Of a DNA stretch of 64,000 nt, positions 42,430-52,610 are shown piece by piece. The notes under the pieces were generated by a model. It did no database searches. It was not told the DNA's origin and saw only the letters and a program-made list of their open reading frames with translations. Each line of letters opens with the position of its first letter. Positions within the stretch are counted from its first letter, which is position 1. A program made the position numbers and the translations under genes. Source of the stretch: Moritella viscosa (GTDB taxonomy: Bacteria > Pseudomonadota > Gammaproteobacteria > Enterobacterales > Moritellaceae); the NCBI GenBank assembly GCA_000953735.1, contig LN554852.1:186001-250000 (forward strand). Direction: 5' to 3'.

Positions 42430-43008
42430 ATGCCAGTGCTGACCTACAAACGTATGCCGTATCTAAAGGCTTATATTCATATATTGGCCATTATGCCATT
42501 AGTATATCTCGGGTTAGCAATTAATGCTGATACATTGGGTGGTGATCCAGTGCAAGCTGTGATCCATTTTTTGGGTAAAGGCGCATTAAACTTATTACTC
42601 GCCACTTTGGCTATTTCACCTTTGGCAAAACGTTACAAAGAAGGGCTATTAATTTCAACCCGTCGTCTTGTCGGTTTATATTGTTTTTTCTACGCAACGC
42701 TGCATTTAGCTGCTTTTGTCTGGCTTGATTTGGGGTGGGATCTCGGTTTATTTCTTCAAGAGCTGATAAAAAGATCCTATATTTGGCTTGGCATGATTGC
42801 CTTTATTATTTTACTATTATTAGCATTAACCTCTCCAATGTGGGTGCGACGTAAAATGAGACTGAGTTGGAAAAAATTGCACAGTTTAATTTATTTAGTT
42901 GCCCTGCTAACTCCCCTTCATTATTATTTATCGGTTAAATCTGGATGGGTAGAACCTACCATATATGCTTTGTTCTTGTTGATTTCGTTAATGGTTAGAG
43001 TGAAATAG
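42430..43008 (+). CDS. msrQ: Protein-methionine-sulfoxide reductase heme-binding subunit MsrQ
   Basis: Inner-membrane b-type cytochrome that passes quinone or flavin-derived electrons to MsrP. It is 192 residues with about five membrane helices of the ferric-reductase-like family. Heme His candidates are in FFYATLHLAAFVW and LHSLIYLVALLTPLHYYLS, and RRLVGLYCFFYATLH is characteristic. It starts 2 bases after the msrP stop, so translation is probably coupled. Confidence 0.94.
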   Translation: MPVLTYKRMPYLKAYIHILAIMPLVYLGLAINADTLGGDPVQAVIHFLGKGALNLLLATLAISPLAKRYKEGLLISTRRLVGLYCFFYATLHLAAFVWLDLGWDLGLFLQELIKRSYIWLGMIAFIILLLLALTSPMWVRRKMRLSWKKLHSLIYLVALLTPLHYYLSVKSGWVEPTIYALFLLISLMVRVK

Positions 43009-43195
43009 TGTATTTGTGTCACCAGGGACCACTAAGGTTTTGGTCTTGCATTTATTGCTGACATTTTATACTGCTTACTACGTTTTTATTAAGAATAATA
43101 AACTTCTTTGATCTGCTGCAACTATTTATCCTTGATCTTACTTTACACTGTCCTAAACTCTAATTTTATATATCATCTAGCTGCAGGAATTTGAG

Positions 43196-43369
43196 ATGAA
43201 ACAACAAGCAAGCAATGTAGAGGTCAAGAACGTCGAGAAGAAGGGCGAATGGAAGTTATTTGTCTTTTTAACTGTGTTCTTATTTCCAATCCTCGCTACC
43301 GTTAGTGTATTTGGTTATGGTTTTGTCATTTGGATGAGTCATATCCTTTTTGGCCTACCTTCGCATTAA
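43196..43369 (+). CDS. torE: TorE/NapE family small membrane protein
   Basis: A 57-residue protein with a charged N-terminus (MKQQASNVEVKNVEKKGEWK) and a single membrane helix (LFVFLTVFLFPILATVSVFG), followed by GYGFVIWMSHILFGLP. This layout is that of the TorE/NapE proteins encoded first in torECA and nap operons in marine gammaproteobacteria; function unknown. AGGA lies eight bases before the ATG. It is 39 bases upstream of torC. It is easily missed because of its length. Confidence 0.85.
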   Translation: MKQQASNVEVKNVEKKGEWKLFVFLTVFLFPILATVSVFGYGFVIWMSHILFGLPSH

Positions 43370-43408
43370 TCAAATTAACCAATTACTCATTATCCAGGTA
43401 TTACAGTA

Positions 43409-44602
43409 ATGAAAAAATTATTCTCTATAATCGCTCGCTCTTGGCGTGTGTTTAATAAACCAAGTAAACATATCTCTTTAGGTGTTGTGACTTGTGGCGC
43501 TTTTATTGCCGGTGTTATTTTCTGGGGGGGATTCAATACCGCGCTAGAAGCGACCAATCAAGAAGCATTTTGTATTTCTTGTCATAGTATGAAAGAAAAT
43601 AACTATCAAGAAATTCAAAGTACGGTTCACTGGTCAAACCGTAGTGGTGTTCGTGCTACTTGCCCTGATTGCCACGTTCCCCATCGCTGGCAAAACAAAA
43701 TCGCCGCCAAAGCGCGTGCGAGTAAAGACGTATTTGGTTGGTTATTAGGTACGGTGGATACTAAAGAAAAATTCGAATCTAAGCGTTTACACTTAGCACA
43801 GAACGAATGGGCTCGATTTAAAGCCAACGGTTCTTTAGAATGTAAAAACTGTCATGACTATAAGAGCATGGATTTCACCAAAATGTCTGAACGTGCGCAA
43901 GTACAAATGCGTAAAGCGGCTGAGCGTGATCAATCTTGTCTAGATTGTCATAAAGGTATTGCTCACAACCTACCTGAAATGGATACCTCTGCAATCAGTG
44001 AACTGGGTAAAATGGCGAAAGACCTAGAAGGTAGCTCATTTGAAATTGGTAAAGAGTACTATTCTCTGGTGCAAACCCCACTTTATAAAGATGATAAAGA
44101 ACCTGAGTATCTGGGTGTATTAACACCAGCGACTAAGTTTAAAGTTATCGCTGAATCTGGCAACCGCCTGCAAGTTGAATTAGTGACTTGGCATAAAACT
44201 AAAGGTTACGGTCGCGTTCTGTACTTTGATTTTGCTAAAAATATTGTGCAAGCAACATTATCAAAAGAAGCATCACAAGATGAATCGCTATTCGTTCGTG
44301 GTGATAAGAAGGGAGATGATTTAACGGGTCTGCCTTGGGAACAAGTAACGTTCACATTATGGGTTGATAAAAAAGGTTATGAAGAAAGCCTACAAAACAT
44401 TTGGGATTACGCGAAAGACGCTTACCAAACCACATGTAGTGTTTGTCATACCCAGCCAGCAGAAGCTCATTTCGATGCAAATACTTGGGTTGGTATGTTT
44501 GCTGGCATGCAAGGTTTTGTGAACTTAGATGGTGATACACACGATGTTATCTTGAAGTATCTACAAAACCACTCATCAGATTACAGCAAAGATGCTCACT
44601 AA
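43409..44602 (+). CDS. torC: Pentaheme c-type cytochrome TorC
   Basis: Membrane-anchored cytochrome that moves electrons from menaquinol to the periplasmic TMAO reductase TorA. It is 397 residues. An N-terminal membrane anchor (about 22-43) is followed by a NapC/NirT-type tetraheme domain with CISCH (55-59), CPDCH (85-89), CKNCH (145-149) and CLDCH (177-181), then a long C-terminal domain with the fifth heme motif CSVCH near residue 345. This five-heme arrangement is diagnostic of TorC. Second gene of torECA; torA starts 19 bases after its stop. Confidence 0.95.
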   Translation: MKKLFSIIARSWRVFNKPSKHISLGVVTCGAFIAGVIFWGGFNTALEATNQEAFCISCHSMKENNYQEIQSTVHWSNRSGVRATCPDCHVPHRWQNKIAAKARASKDVFGWLLGTVDTKEKFESKRLHLAQNEWARFKANGSLECKNCHDYKSMDFTKMSERAQVQMRKAAERDQSCLDCHKGIAHNLPEMDTSAISELGKMAKDLEGSSFEIGKEYYSLVQTPLYKDDKEPEYLGVLTPATKFKVIAESGNRLQVELVTWHKTKGYGRVLYFDFAKNIVQATLSKEASQDESLFVRGDKKGDDLTGLPWEQVTFTLWVDKKGYEESLQNIWDYAKDAYQTTCSVCHTQPAEAHFDANTWVGMFAGMQGFVNLDGDTHDVILKYLQNHSSDYSKDAH

Positions 44603-44621
44603 TTCAAAGAGAAGTATGACT

Positions 44622-47129
44622 ATGTTTAATAAAGACAAAAAGTCTAAAAATGAAAATGTATCTGTCAGCCGTCGCTCTTTTCTAAAAGGTGTGATGGTGA
44701 CATCAGCAGTTGCTGTGATTGGTCCTAGTTTATTAGTACCAAAAACAGCAAGCGCAGCGACTATCGCAGAGCGTGCTGAATGGAAGTTAACTGGTTCGCA
44801 CTGGGGTGCATTCCGCGCTAAGATCCACGGCGGCAAGGTTACAGAAGTTAAAGCCTTTGAATTAGATAAATATCCAACGGACATGCTGCAAGGCATCGAA
44901 GGGATTATCTATAGTCCATCTCGTGTTCGTTACCCTATGGTTCGTTTAGATTGGTATCTGAACCGTGAGAAGAGTGATACAACACAACGTGGTGATAATC
45001 GCTTCATCCGTGTTACTTGGGATCAAGCGTTAGACATGTTCTACGAAGAATTAGAACGTGTTCAGAATACGTATGGTCCATCAGGTCTACATACCGGTGC
45101 TAACGGTTGGCGTGCAACAGGTCAACTACATAGCTGTGGTAGCCACATGGCGCGTGCAATCGCAATGCACGGTGCGTCAGTGAAAGATGTTGGCGATTAC
45201 TCAACGGGTGCTGGTCAAACAATTCTGCCTTACGTACTTGGTTCGACAGAAGTATATGCACCGGGTACATCATGGCCGTTAATTCTAGATAATAGTAAAA
45301 CGATTATCTTATGGGCAACGGATCCAGTGAAAAACCTACAAGTAGGTTGGAACTGTGAAACCCATGATAGCTTTGAATATCTGGAAGCGCTAAAAGATAA
45401 AGTTGCTGAAAAGAAAATTCGCGTGATCAGTGTTGATCCGGTTAAGAACAAAACGCAAAACTTCTTAGGTAATGAACACAGATACATCAATCCACATACC
45501 GATGTACCGTTCATGCTTGCTGTAGCACATACTATGGTGAAAGAAGATCTGCATGATAAGAAATTCTTAGATACTTATGCACTTGGTTTTGAAGAATTCT
45601 TGAAATATGTGCAGGGTGAAACAGAAGATAAAGTTGAAAAAACACCTGAATGGGCGAGCGAAATCTGTGGCGTATCACCTGATGACATTCGTGACTTCGC
45701 TCGTTTAATTACTAACGGTCGTACTCAATTCTTATTTGGCTGGTCAATTCAACGTCAGGAACACGGTGAACAACCATATTGGATGGGCGCGGTATTGGCT
45801 GCCATGATTGGTCAAATAGGCCTACCTGGCGGTGGTATCAGCTATGGTCATCACTATAGCTCTATTGGTGTACCTACTTCTGGTGCAGTTGGTGCAGGTT
45901 CATTCCCACGTAACCCAGATTCAGGTCAAAAACCACGTCATGAAAGCAAAGATTTCAAAGGCGCGAGTTCTACGATCCCTGTAGCACGCTTTGTTGATGC
46001 GCTGAAAAATCCAGGTAAAGTGATTGATGCCAATGGCTCAAAAATCACCTTCCCTGATATCAAAATGATGGTATTCACGGGTTGTAACCCTTGGCATCGT
46101 CATCAAGATCGTAACAACATGAAAGCGGCATTCCAGAAACTGGAAACTGTGATCGCGATTGATTATAACTGGACCGCAACGTGTCGTTTTTCTGATATCG
46201 TGTTACCAGCTTGTACGCAGTATGAACGTAACGATTTAGATATCTATGGTTCATACCGCGCGAAAGGTTTACTAGGGATGAAGAAGCTAGTTGACCCGCT
46301 GTTCCAATCTAAAACTGACTTTGAGATCTTTACTGAACTAACGAAACGTTGGGGTAAGAGCAAAGAGTATACTCAAGGTAAGAGTGAAGTTCAGTGGTTA
46401 GAAAAACTGTATAACAAATCAAAAGATGCGAATGTTGGTAAATGGGATATGCCTGACTTCCATGAATTCTGGAAAGAAGGTTACTTCCACTTTGGTGACG
46501 GTGAAAACTGGACGCGTCATGCCGATTTCCGTGAAGATCCTGAAGTTAATGCACTGGGTACACCATCTGGTTTCATTGAAATTTACAGCCGTAAGATTGC
46601 GCGTTTTGGTTATGAGCACTGTAAAGGTCACCCTATGTGGTTCGAAAAAACAGAACGTTCACATGGTGGTCCAAAATCAGCTAAATTCCCTGTATGGATG
46701 CAGTCTTGTCACCCGAACAAACGCCTGCATTCACAAATGTGTGAATCAGAAAAATTCCGTGCTACTTACACCGTTCAAGGTCGTGAACCAGTTTATATGA
46801 ACTCTGCAGACGCGAAGATACGTGGCATTAAAGATGGCGACATCGTACGTGTATTCAATGACCGTGGTCAGTTGTTAGCGGGTGCGGTAGTTGATGATAA
46901 CTACCCTGTGAATGTTATTCGTATTGAAGAGGGTGCTTGGTATGGTCCTGAAGATGAAAGCATAGGTTCACTTTGTACTTATGGCGATCCAAATAACCTA
47001 ACATTGGATATCGGTTCTTCAGAACTTGCTCAAGCTACATCGGCAAATACGTGTCAGGTTGAGTTTGAGAAGTTTAAGGGGAAAGCACCGGCAGTTAATT
47101 CGTTCGGTGGACCAATCGAAGTGGTTTAA
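44622..47129 (+). CDS. torA: Trimethylamine-N-oxide reductase TorA
   Basis: Periplasmic molybdenum (bis-MGD) enzyme reducing TMAO to trimethylamine in anaerobic respiration. It is 835 residues. A Tat signal ([19 protein letters not shown], ending SASA) is followed by the DMSO-reductase family catalytic domain; the molybdenum-ligand Ser region is [11 protein letters not shown], and [15 protein letters not shown] and [16 protein letters not shown] follow the TorA type. The ATG at 44622 has AGAGAAG seven bases upstream; earlier in-frame codons are less suitable. The chaperone gene torD and the regulators torRST are not in this window. A strong terminator follows. Confidence 0.95.
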   Translation: MFNKDKKSKNENVSVSRRSFLKGVMVTSAVAVIGPSLLVPKTASAATIAERAEWKLTGSHWGAFRAKIHGGKVTEVKAFELDKYPTDMLQGIEGIIYSPSRVRYPMVRLDWYLNREKSDTTQRGDNRFIRVTWDQALDMFYEELERVQNTYGPSGLHTGANGWRATGQLHSCGSHMARAIAMHGASVKDVGDYSTGAGQTILPYVLGSTEVYAPGTSWPLILDNSKTIILWATDPVKNLQVGWNCETHDSFEYLEALKDKVAEKKIRVISVDPVKNKTQNFLGNEHRYINPHTDVPFMLAVAHTMVKEDLHDKKFLDTYALGFEEFLKYVQGETEDKVEKTPEWASEICGVSPDDIRDFARLITNGRTQFLFGWSIQRQEHGEQPYWMGAVLAAMIGQIGLPGGGISYGHHYSSIGVPTSGAVGAGSFPRNPDSGQKPRHESKDFKGASSTIPVARFVDALKNPGKVIDANGSKITFPDIKMMVFTGCNPWHRHQDRNNMKAAFQKLETVIAIDYNWTATCRFSDIVLPACTQYERNDLDIYGSYRAKGLLGMKKLVDPLFQSKTDFEIFTELTKRWGKSKEYTQGKSEVQWLEKLYNKSKDANVGKWDMPDFHEFWKEGYFHFGDGENWTRHADFREDPEVNALGTPSGFIEIYSRKIARFGYEHCKGHPMWFEKTERSHGGPKSAKFPVWMQSCHPNKRLHSQMCESEKFRATYTVQGREPVYMNSADAKIRGIKDGDIVRVFNDRGQLLAGAVVDDNYPVNVIRIEEGAWYGPEDESIGSLCTYGDPNNLTLDIGSSELAQATSANTCQVEFEKFKGKAPAVNSFGGPIEVV

Positions 47130-47165
47130 TGATGTTATAAAACATTAGTTAAACAGGTTCGATAA

Positions 47166-47219
47166 AGCCTAATAGTCGGCAGGTTGTGAAAGCAATTTGC
47201 GATTATTAGGCTTTTTTTT
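47166..47219 (+). terminator. Terminator of the torECA operon
   Basis: AGCCTAATAGTCG (47166-47178) pairs over 13 positions, with one G-T pair, to CGATTATTAGGCT (47200-47212) across a 21-base loop, followed by TTTTTTT. Confidence 0.85.
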
Positions 47220-47288
47220 GGGCTTAAGCTTTCTTGCTCTAAAGACTGGTGTATCATGCCTGTCATATTCCCTTTATTAGTGATTTCC

Positions 47289-47825
47289 ATGGCATTAACA
47301 GCAACAATTTTAAAAGCAAAAGTATCAATCGTTGATCTTGATAATCATGTTTATCTTAATGATATTCCCCTGACGCTGGCTCAGCACCCATCTGAGAACG
47401 ATAACCGTCTGATGTTACGTCTACTTGCTTGGATGCTAAATGTTGATGCTGAAGCACGTTTAAGTTTTACTAAAGGCTTAGGCGAAGATGAAGAACCAGA
47501 TATCTGGTTTAAATCTGATATTGATGTGATTGAACATTGGATTGATTTAGGTCAGCCATCAGACAAACGTCTTAAAAAAGCGAGTAATCAATCTGAGAAA
47601 GCGACTATCTATACTTATGGTGACCGTAGTGCGGCATTGTGGTTTAAGAAGATAAAATACAGTGCAGATAACTTATCAATTCAATTCATTAATGATGAAA
47701 CGGCAGAGCTGATGGCACAGCTATATAGTCGTAATATGGAATTGCAATTGATGATCCAAGATGGTGATATTCAAGTGCTATCTGGCGAGACAAGTATTGC
47801 GATTAAACCTGAGGTTTGGTGTTAA
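47289..47825 (+). CDS. yaeQ: YaeQ family protein
   Basis: A 178-residue soluble protein of the YaeQ family, which has a PD-(D/E)XK nuclease-like fold but no proven activity; E. coli YaeQ was once thought to compensate for loss of RfaH. The match is clear: MALTATILKAKVSIVDLDNH, LTLAQHPSENDNRLMLRLLAW, and WIDLGQPSDKRLKKA. The ATG at 47289 matches the family start; an ATG at 47256 would add 11 hydrophobic residues. It lies after the tor terminator as a single gene. Confidence 0.92.
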   Translation: MALTATILKAKVSIVDLDNHVYLNDIPLTLAQHPSENDNRLMLRLLAWMLNVDAEARLSFTKGLGEDEEPDIWFKSDIDVIEHWIDLGQPSDKRLKKASNQSEKATIYTYGDRSAALWFKKIKYSADNLSIQFINDETAELMAQLYSRNMELQLMIQDGDIQVLSGETSIAIKPEVWC

Positions 47826-47926
47826 GCTTTAACGATTAATACGTACATTGATTGATGAGTAACGACTGTGACACAGATATATGATGGTGTCCTCATTATC
47901 GTTCGTTACTCATGTTTTTATGTAGT

Positions 47927-48838
47927 TTAGTTTCTTAGTTTTTGTATGCCAGTCACCACCATTAGCACAATGAATCCTGCCAGTAATCCCATTAAGCCAT
48001 CAATCAACACAGGTATCACTCCGGTCACAATAGCATTATGCGCGAATGCATCAGGTAACATCGCCAGTAGTATATGGATAATATTGTGAGAGCCTGGAAT
48101 ACTGTGAATGACAATACTGCCGCCAACAAGAAACATTGCAATTGTCCCGATCACGGCTAATGAACGCATTAGTTTTGGCGCGAAAGTCAGTAGCCCATTA
48201 CCGAGGTAGTGTTTGATACTTTTTGCTTGGCTGTTATTAACGAGATATAAACCGACATCATCCATTTTGACGATCGTGCCAACAAGGCCATAAACCCCGA
48301 CTGTCATTAATACGGCGATTAAACTTACCACGGTTAATTGGGTTGTTAAGGATTGTATTTGTACTGTGCCCAAGGCAATAACAATAATCTCGGCAGATAA
48401 AATGAAGTCTGTTCTAATTGCGCCTTTGACTTTTTTATCTTCAAATTCTTCAACTGATAGTCCCGCTAATACATCATCATCGCTGTTATCTTCATGAGCG
48501 GATGTGGATTTAGCATGATGGAGTTTCTCGGCACCTTCAAAGCATAAAAACAAGCCACCGATAAGTAATAATGGGGTAATTAACCAAGGTGCTACAGCGC
48601 TGATGAGTAGGGCTGCTGGCACTAAGATCGCTTTGTTCTTAAAAGAACCCTTAGCCACTTTCCAAACAACAGGGAGTTCACGGTCAGCACTCACACCTGA
48701 CACTTGCTGAGCATTAAGTGCGAGATCATCACCTAATACGCCAGCCGTCTTCTTTGCGGCGACTTTAGTCATCAGTGCCACATCATCCAGTACCGATGCA
48801 ATATCATCGAGTAGGGCGATTAAACTTAATCCTGCCAT
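47927..48838 (-). CDS. DUF808 family membrane protein (YedI-like)
   Basis: A 303-residue inner-membrane protein with the family N-terminus MAGLSLIALLDDIASVLDDVALMTKVAAKKTAGVLGDD and several helices (LVPAALLISAVAPWLITPLLLIGGLFL, and others to residue 300). Function is unknown; the DDIA and FEGAEKLHH elements are conserved. AGGAG precedes the ATG. It is a single gene; the terminator of the helicase gene lies just upstream. Confidence 0.88.
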   Translation of the reverse strand: MAGLSLIALLDDIASVLDDVALMTKVAAKKTAGVLGDDLALNAQQVSGVSADRELPVVWKVAKGSFKNKAILVPAALLISAVAPWLITPLLLIGGLFLCFEGAEKLHHAKSTSAHEDNSDDDVLAGLSVEEFEDKKVKGAIRTDFILSAEIIVIALGTVQIQSLTTQLTVVSLIAVLMTVGVYGLVGTIVKMDDVGLYLVNNSQAKSIKHYLGNGLLTFAPKLMRSLAVIGTIAMFLVGGSIVIHSIPGSHNIIHILLAMLPDAFAHNAIVTGVIPVLIDGLMGLLAGFIVLMVVTGIQKLRN

Positions 48839-48931
48839 GGTTGCTCTCCTGTGAGCTAAGTTGGTTTACACTGTTTCATAAAGTGCCTTATAAAACAGTA
48901 TAAACAAAAAGATACAACCAGTATAAATAAA

Positions 48932-48955
48932 AAAACCTGCTCGGGAGCAGGTTTT
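48932..48955 (-). terminator. Terminator after the DEAD-box helicase gene
   Basis: AAAACCTGCTC/GAGCAGGTTTT hairpin (8-9 bp GC-containing core) with a T-rich tail on the minus strand, 6 bases beyond the helicase stop. Confidence 0.88.
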
Positions 48956-48960
48956 TAGTA

Positions 48961-50343
48961 TTAATCTTCTTCGTGACCATCATCGATGATTTCAGCTCTT
49001 GGCTTTCTCTTCATCGGTGCGAAACCGCCATCCACGGCACTTGCCATTGAATCACGCATCGCTTGTTTTTTATCTTGCTTAGGAGCTGTATTCTGCTTGT
49101 GTGTCGGTGCGTTTTTATCACCTTTACGAGCGAGTTTAGTTGGACGCCCTTTATTACTTTCTGGTAAACGTTTTTTCGCCGGTTTTGGTTTAAAGCCTTT
49201 AAACTTAGCTTCAAAACCTTCCAACATAGTGCAAGGTAGTTTAACTTTTAAGTAACTTTGGATCTTGCCAAATGAAGTCCAGTCTTTCGGGCTTACTAAA
49301 GAGATTGCAATACCTGTTGCGCCTGCACGACCTGTACGACCAGTACGGTGGATAAAGTCTTCAGGGTTAATTGGTAAGTCGAAGTTGATAACATGGCTTA
49401 ATGTGCGAATATCAAGACCACGCGCGGCAACGTCTGTTGCAACTAATACCTCAACACGTCCACGACGGAAATCTTCTAACGTACGCTTACGTTGATTTTG
49501 TAACATGTCACCGTGAATTGAAGTGGCATTGATATCATTCTCAACTAATAGTTTTGCTAGACGTTCTGTATCTAACTTTGTTGCTGTGAAGATAAGTAGT
49601 TGGCGATAGTCTTCAGTTTTAGCAAGATGTACTAATTGTTCTTCTTTGTGCGTCAGGTTGTCAGAGAAAAATAGGCGTTGCTCAATTTTCTCGTGTTGAT
49701 CGTTCGAGCGGTTAATCTCGATACGTTCTGGTGCACGTAATACTTGGTTACAAATATTAGCAACATCAACGTGCTCTAGCGTTGCAGAGAATAACATCGT
49801 TTGACGTTTTACATTTGGCGCGCTGTTTGAAATAGCTGATACGTCATCACGGAAACCCATGTCTAACATTCGGTCAGCTTCATCCAGCACTAAGAATTCT
49901 AAGTGCTCAAGCGTAATTGTTTTTTCACGGATATGATCAAGTAAACGACCTGGTGTCGCAATTAATACTTCTGGATTTTTACGTAATAGCTTTTCTTGGT
50001 GCTGGAAAGATTCACGACCAATAATCAATTGGATTTGATAATCTAGACTCATTCCCAAGTGTTTCATGTTTGCATGTACTTGAATCGCAAGCTCACGCGT
50101 TGGCGCTAAGATCACTGCTCGTACAGCGCGGTGCTCGAAACGACGTTGCTTTAACATACGTTGTAATATTGGCAGGCCATAAGCAATGGTTTTACCACTA
50201 CCTGTCTGCGATGTAGCCATGATGTCACAGCCACCTAAAATAAGTGGAATAGCTGCTTCCTGCACCTCTGTTGCTTGTTCAAATCCTAAATGCTCGATTG
50301 AACTGATTAAACGTGGGTCGATACCGAAATCTTGAAAGCGCAA
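48961..50343 (-). CDS. DEAD-box ATP-dependent RNA helicase
   Basis: A 460-residue superfamily 2 RNA helicase likely to act in ribosome assembly or RNA decay at low temperature. Motifs: Q-motif FEQATEVQEAAIP, Walker A ATSQTGSGKT, PTRELAIQ, TPGRLLD, VLDEADRMLDMGF, SATLEHVD, VATDVAARGLDI and HRTGRTGRAG. The C-terminal 80 residues are Lys/Arg-rich and disordered. It is similar in layout to SrmB and RhlE, and I cannot decide between them. The start is TTG with AGAGGT seven bases upstream. Single gene, divergent from the hybrid kinase-like gene. Confidence 0.92.
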   Translation of the reverse strand: MRFQDFGIDPRLISSIEHLGFEQATEVQEAAIPLILGGCDIMATSQTGSGKTIAYGLPILQRMLKQRRFEHRAVRAVILAPTRELAIQVHANMKHLGMSLDYQIQLIIGRESFQHQEKLLRKNPEVLIATPGRLLDHIREKTITLEHLEFLVLDEADRMLDMGFRDDVSAISNSAPNVKRQTMLFSATLEHVDVANICNQVLRAPERIEINRSNDQHEKIEQRLFFSDNLTHKEEQLVHLAKTEDYRQLLIFTATKLDTERLAKLLVENDINATSIHGDMLQNQRKRTLEDFRRGRVEVLVATDVAARGLDIRTLSHVINFDLPINPEDFIHRTGRTGRAGATGIAISLVSPKDWTSFGKIQSYLKVKLPCTMLEGFEAKFKGFKPKPAKKRLPESNKGRPTKLARKGDKNAPTHKQNTAPKQDKKQAMRDSMASAVDGGFAPMKRKPRAEIIDDGHEED

Positions 50344-50612
50344 AGAAGCTACCTCTTAAATAGAATTAAAATAATTGCTAGAAATTATTTAGGGGCGAGA
50401 ACTATATAGGAGCACAGCTCAAATTCCAACCCTATTTTCTAGTGACTGCTGACTATTATACAGCATAAACAGAGGATGCCTTCAGAAATAAATCATTATC
50501 CCTTTTTAAAAGCGCATTGTGCATTTGCTATTAATGAAAAAATATTAGTTATTGCAGCAATTTTGACAATTTTAGCTAAATTTATTAGATAGGTAATAGA
50601 AGGATGCATGAT

Positions 50613-52235
50613 ATGCGGGATATCAAGGTCGATTCAAGTAAAGTCATTTTACAATATTCGTTATACAGTAGAATAAGAACATTATTGTTAGTGATGTTGG
50701 CGTTGGTTATCGCGGGAATTTTTATTGCTATTGAGGTTACTATTCAACAAGCTAGCCCATTACTTATCGATGTATTTACTACCTTAAAAATAAACCTTTT
50801 ATTAACCATATTACCGCTATTATTAATCTCGCTTGTTATTTCAAAATTAGTGTTAGATAAATTAGTCTTCAAGCCATTTGAGAAACTACAACAAAAGTGC
50901 CATGACGCGATTGCGGATAAAGATAATCATCATGAGCCATTTAGCTCTCCTTATATAGAATTGGATGGGTTAGTTAATTTATTGAATGATCAGATAGAGA
51001 CAATGACCGAACCTCGAGTGAATAAAATACTGTTAGCACAATCTAAGCAGCAATTTGTCGAGAGTTTAAGTAATGATATTCGAACACCAATGAATAGTAT
51101 TCTTGGTACTGCTGAGTTACTTTGTGAAATGCCACAAAATATTAAATCCGCAGAATATTTGAAGTTAATGAAGCACTCAGCTAATCACATGCAGATGGTA
51201 CTGAACGATGTTACTGATTATTCAAGAATAGAATCGGGTAATTTAGAACTTGGTAAAGTGCGTTTTGATTTGTTAGAAATACTCGATCAAGTTTACACTT
51301 CCCTACGTCCGTTTGTGCATAACAATTTACGCGTACGCTTTAGCCTGAATTATAGTGATGATCTGCATCGGTTTTATATTGGAGACCCGGTTCGGTTACA
51401 ACAAGTGCTGGTCAACTTGGTTGCGAATGCGTTGAAGTTTACCGACAGAGGCTTTGTTGAACTTAAAGTCAATTGCAGCAAGATTGATGACACGAATGAA
51501 GAAGGGGTTGTAGCAGATATTGTTTTTACGATTAGCGATACTGGGATTGGTATTCCAGTGACTAAACTCGCGCATTTGTTTGATAACGAGCAGCTACCTT
51601 ATAATCATAAATCCAATGATTTACCGAGTGGTGGCTTAAGCTTAGCGATTTGTTCACGGTTAATTAACTTAATGCAAGGCCGTCTACAAGTAGAAAGTAA
51701 ATTAGGCGAAGGTGCACAATTTAAGATTAATTTAAGATTGCCTCATGCTTATCAATTACGCAGACAGCATATTATTGGTAGTAGTGATTTAGCATTAGAT
51801 AAATTAGCAGGGTTAAAAGTATTATTGATCGAAGATAATAAAATGAATCAAATTGTTTTTCAGCAGGCATTGACGCAATTGCACATGCAAGTGTTTACTG
51901 CTAATACCGGTTTAGAAGGTCTTGATCTAATCCAAAAATACACCTTCGATATTATTTATATGCAGATCCCGGGTCCAGATGGTATTGCAACGACCAAGAT
52001 GGTTAGAGCAGGTACGAGCGATAATAGTAAAACGCCCATTATAGCGCTAATAGAGGATGCATTTAAATTTGACTTGGTGACCTGTAAGCATATAAAAATG
52101 GACGGTTATATTAATAAACCGATATCCAAGCAAGCCTTAATTGACGAAACGGTACGCGTGCTAGGTTTTGAAATACCCGTTACAGACGTGGTCCTACCGA
52201 TTAATAAAGAGTGTAAAGTCAGCTTAGAAGAGTAG
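50613..52235 (+). CDS. Hybrid histidine kinase-like protein lacking both phospho-acceptors
   Basis: A 540-residue membrane protein with two N-terminal helices (about 22-42 and 59-82) and a short periplasmic loop, a dimerisation domain, a HATPase domain and a receiver domain. In the H-box, SNDIRTPMNSILG stands where SHEIRTPMN is expected, so Asn154 replaces the phospho-acceptor His. In the receiver, FDIIYMQIPGPDG is two residues shorter than usual and has no Asp at the acceptor site (Met450-Gln451). The switch Thr reads Ile (IIALIED), while Lys502 is kept. The HATPase N-box and DTGIGIP are intact but the G2 box reads SGGLSLAI. Open frame and regular codon use show it is maintained, so it may sense or bind ATP and interact without phosphotransfer. 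ATG at 50613 has AGAAGG nine bases upstream. Confidence 0.85.
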   Translation: MRDIKVDSSKVILQYSLYSRIRTLLLVMLALVIAGIFIAIEVTIQQASPLLIDVFTTLKINLLLTILPLLLISLVISKLVLDKLVFKPFEKLQQKCHDAIADKDNHHEPFSSPYIELDGLVNLLNDQIETMTEPRVNKILLAQSKQQFVESLSNDIRTPMNSILGTAELLCEMPQNIKSAEYLKLMKHSANHMQMVLNDVTDYSRIESGNLELGKVRFDLLEILDQVYTSLRPFVHNNLRVRFSLNYSDDLHRFYIGDPVRLQQVLVNLVANALKFTDRGFVELKVNCSKIDDTNEEGVVADIVFTISDTGIGIPVTKLAHLFDNEQLPYNHKSNDLPSGGLSLAICSRLINLMQGRLQVESKLGEGAQFKINLRLPHAYQLRRQHIIGSSDLALDKLAGLKVLLIEDNKMNQIVFQQALTQLHMQVFTANTGLEGLDLIQKYTFDIIYMQIPGPDGIATTKMVRAGTSDNSKTPIIALIEDAFKFDLVTCKHIKMDGYINKPISKQALIDETVRVLGFEIPVTDVVLPINKECKVSLEE

Positions 52236-52272
52236 GGTAAATACTTATCTTTAAATACAGAATAATTTGATC

Positions 52273-52416
52273 TTATGAAACCATCATGCTTTTTAGTGCT
52301 AACTGCTCGCTAATATCTAAGTTCAATTCGTTGCAAGCTTCTTCAAATGTTTTACCTAAATGGCAAATATACATTTCAATTGCGATTAGATGATGTTGTA
52401 GTGCTTGTTGTTCCAT
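52273..52416 (-). CDS. Small protein of 47 residues with a perfect ribosome binding site
   Basis: Not recognised. The frame begins MEQQALQHHLIAIEMY and continues ICHLGKTFEEACNELNLD to ISEQLALKSMMVS. It looks like a compact helical protein with a possible helix-turn-helix-like middle (TFEEACNELNLD). AGGAGGT lies six bases before the ATG, the best Shine-Dalgarno match on this part of the minus strand. It sits alone in a 375-base gap between the hybrid kinase-like gene and the YhhN-like gene, transcribed towards the former. Translation is likely; function is unknown. Confidence 0.7.
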   Translation of the reverse strand: MEQQALQHHLIAIEMYICHLGKTFEEACNELNLDISEQLALKSMMVS

Positions 52417-52610
52417 ACTTATACCTCCTAAGGTTTATGAATTAATAAACTAGTACAATTTGTGGATTTCTGTCTAGGGTTAGACTTAAATTTCAGGTCG
52501 TTATGTTTATAAATGTTAACTCACGCACATTTATACCGCTTTAATACTTGCTCATTACAATGGGTATGACTCAGAATTGAGCATTTATTCGGTGCGATGG
52601 AACGGTCAAA

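Noticed and set aside
43009..43195. TorR binding boxes upstream of torE
   Set aside because: No sequence close to the CTGTTCATA-type box was found on either strand.
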